Source of the DNA: Planctomycetia bacterium
Lineage (GTDB): Bacteria > Planctomycetota > Planctomycetia > Pirellulales > Thermoguttaceae
Direction: 5' to 3'
Assembly: GCA_030527105.1 (NCBI GenBank)
Contig: JAUNBK010000010.1
Coordinates: 1-64,000 of the forward strand
Length of the DNA stretch: 64,000 nucleotides
In this document: piece by piece, positions 63,701 through 64,000 of the stretch
Layout: every line of letters starts with the position of its first letter
How positions within the stretch are numbered: the first letter of the stretch is position 1
Made by a program: the position numbers and the translations under genes
The notes under the pieces: model-generated
Databases searched by the model: none
Seen by the model: only the letters and a program-made list of their open reading frames with translations
What the model was told of the DNA's origin: nothing

Positions 63701-64000
63701 AGTGGTTGCCTGCAAGATAACGGTATGGGAAAAGGCTGGAGCTTTGTCATGTCGGAATTGCAATTTCAGCGTCCTGAATATATCGACGAAATGAGGATTC
63801 TAACCGATACAGAAGGAAATCCTATTACTATTTTTGCCGATTATGGCACAGGTTTCGTAGAGGGAGAAGTGCGTTTTGTGGATTACGCCACAGGAAATAT
63901 GCTAAATTTTTACTCCTCCCTGGACATAAGGGCAACTTTTGACAAAAACAACGTTCTTTCCCTCGTTGCGGCAGGATTGAATTCTGATCAAGTTCCTACA
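57785..64000 (+). CDS. Giant RHS/YD-repeat surface protein, 5' end disrupted and 3' end beyond window
   Basis: One uninterrupted frame of 2072 codons to the window edge. Order: choice-of-anchor-D/ASH (HYDIN-like) beta domains (57785-~59510; recurring SVVSSTQG, AETWTVTV, FDPATTGSYSDTL); an Ig-like domain (~59510-59820); YD repeats from ~60032 (YDDLGRLTSVVD, YDAAGRRTAKI); and the RHS core (YYLTDQLGSVRTV ... YLRARYMNPELGRF, ending DPSGY at 61489). The frame then continues 837 codons: an unrecognised AT-rich part, and from ~63640 a second RHS N-cap (DLQYDTPGDNSLSFTRFYN, GMGKGWSF). No start with ribosome site or signal peptide is visible; the first ATG is 57872, and the frame is open upstream into the IS630 remnant. 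It is probably 5'-truncated by that insertion. Confidence 0.9.

Overview
The window looks like chromosomal DNA of a Planctomycetota bacterium, possibly a Pirellulales/Thermoguttaceae-type lineage. This is an inference from gene content, not a phylogenetic test. Pointers are a giant beta-strand-repeat surface protein with a PEP-CTERM anchor, an FHA-GAF-sigma54 activator, a HEAT plus DUF1080 secreted protein, a GYF_2 membrane protein, several secreted sugar-metabolism proteins, futalosine-route MqnA, two tandem ClpP genes and a very large RHS/choice-of-anchor-D surface protein. Housekeeping genes are scattered in short operons, many genes stand alone, and strand use alternates often.

Layout. 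1-4.1 kb: a partial hypothetical gene translationally coupled to a PcrA/UvrD helicase, then uronate isomerase. 4.4-8.1 kb: PEP-CTERM adhesin-like protein with promoter and terminator. 8.4-12.7 kb: sigma54 activator, then a minus-strand set of bL31, RF1 and a NarL-type response regulator. 13-19.2 kb: purH, a secreted beta-helix protein, purD, mqnA and bS21. 19.5-24.6 kb: tRNA-Gly, trigger factor, clpP-clpP, ilvH-ilvC. 24.7-28.5 kb: an orphan fliR, moxR and an Nramp-like transporter lacking the canonical metal motif. 29-34.4 kb: GYF_2 protein, TIM-barrel isomerase, SNF2 helicase, tRNA-Arg and bL28. 34.4-35.6 kb: about 1.2 kb with no credible gene. 35.6-42.7 kb: Fe-ADH, HEAT/DUF1080, RNase HII-like, nucleoside-hydrolase-like and a secreted isomerase. 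42.8-50 kb: RND permease, then murB-ftsQ-lipoprotein. 50-56.9 kb: TlpA-like protein, cysK, then resB-fmt-glycosidase-like. 57-64 kb: a decayed IS630 transposase abutting a giant open RHS frame that runs off the end.

The most striking feature is a dispersed intergenic element of about 105 bp. I count 13 near-full copies plus at least one truncated copy, in both orientations. They have imperfect inverted-repeat ends and an internal inverted repeat. Two sets are head-to-tail dimers sharing a TATA junction, and one copy supplies the last codons and stop of cysK. It behaves like a REP/MITE family. The second highlight is the RHS protein: its core ends at 61489, but the frame continues for at least 837 more codons, and what looks like a second RHS N-cap begins near 63.64 kb.

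Functionally the window joins basic metabolism (purines, branched-chain amino acids, cysteine, menaquinone) and protein quality control with cell-surface, sugar-processing and envelope genes. No CRISPR, rRNA or prophage was seen.
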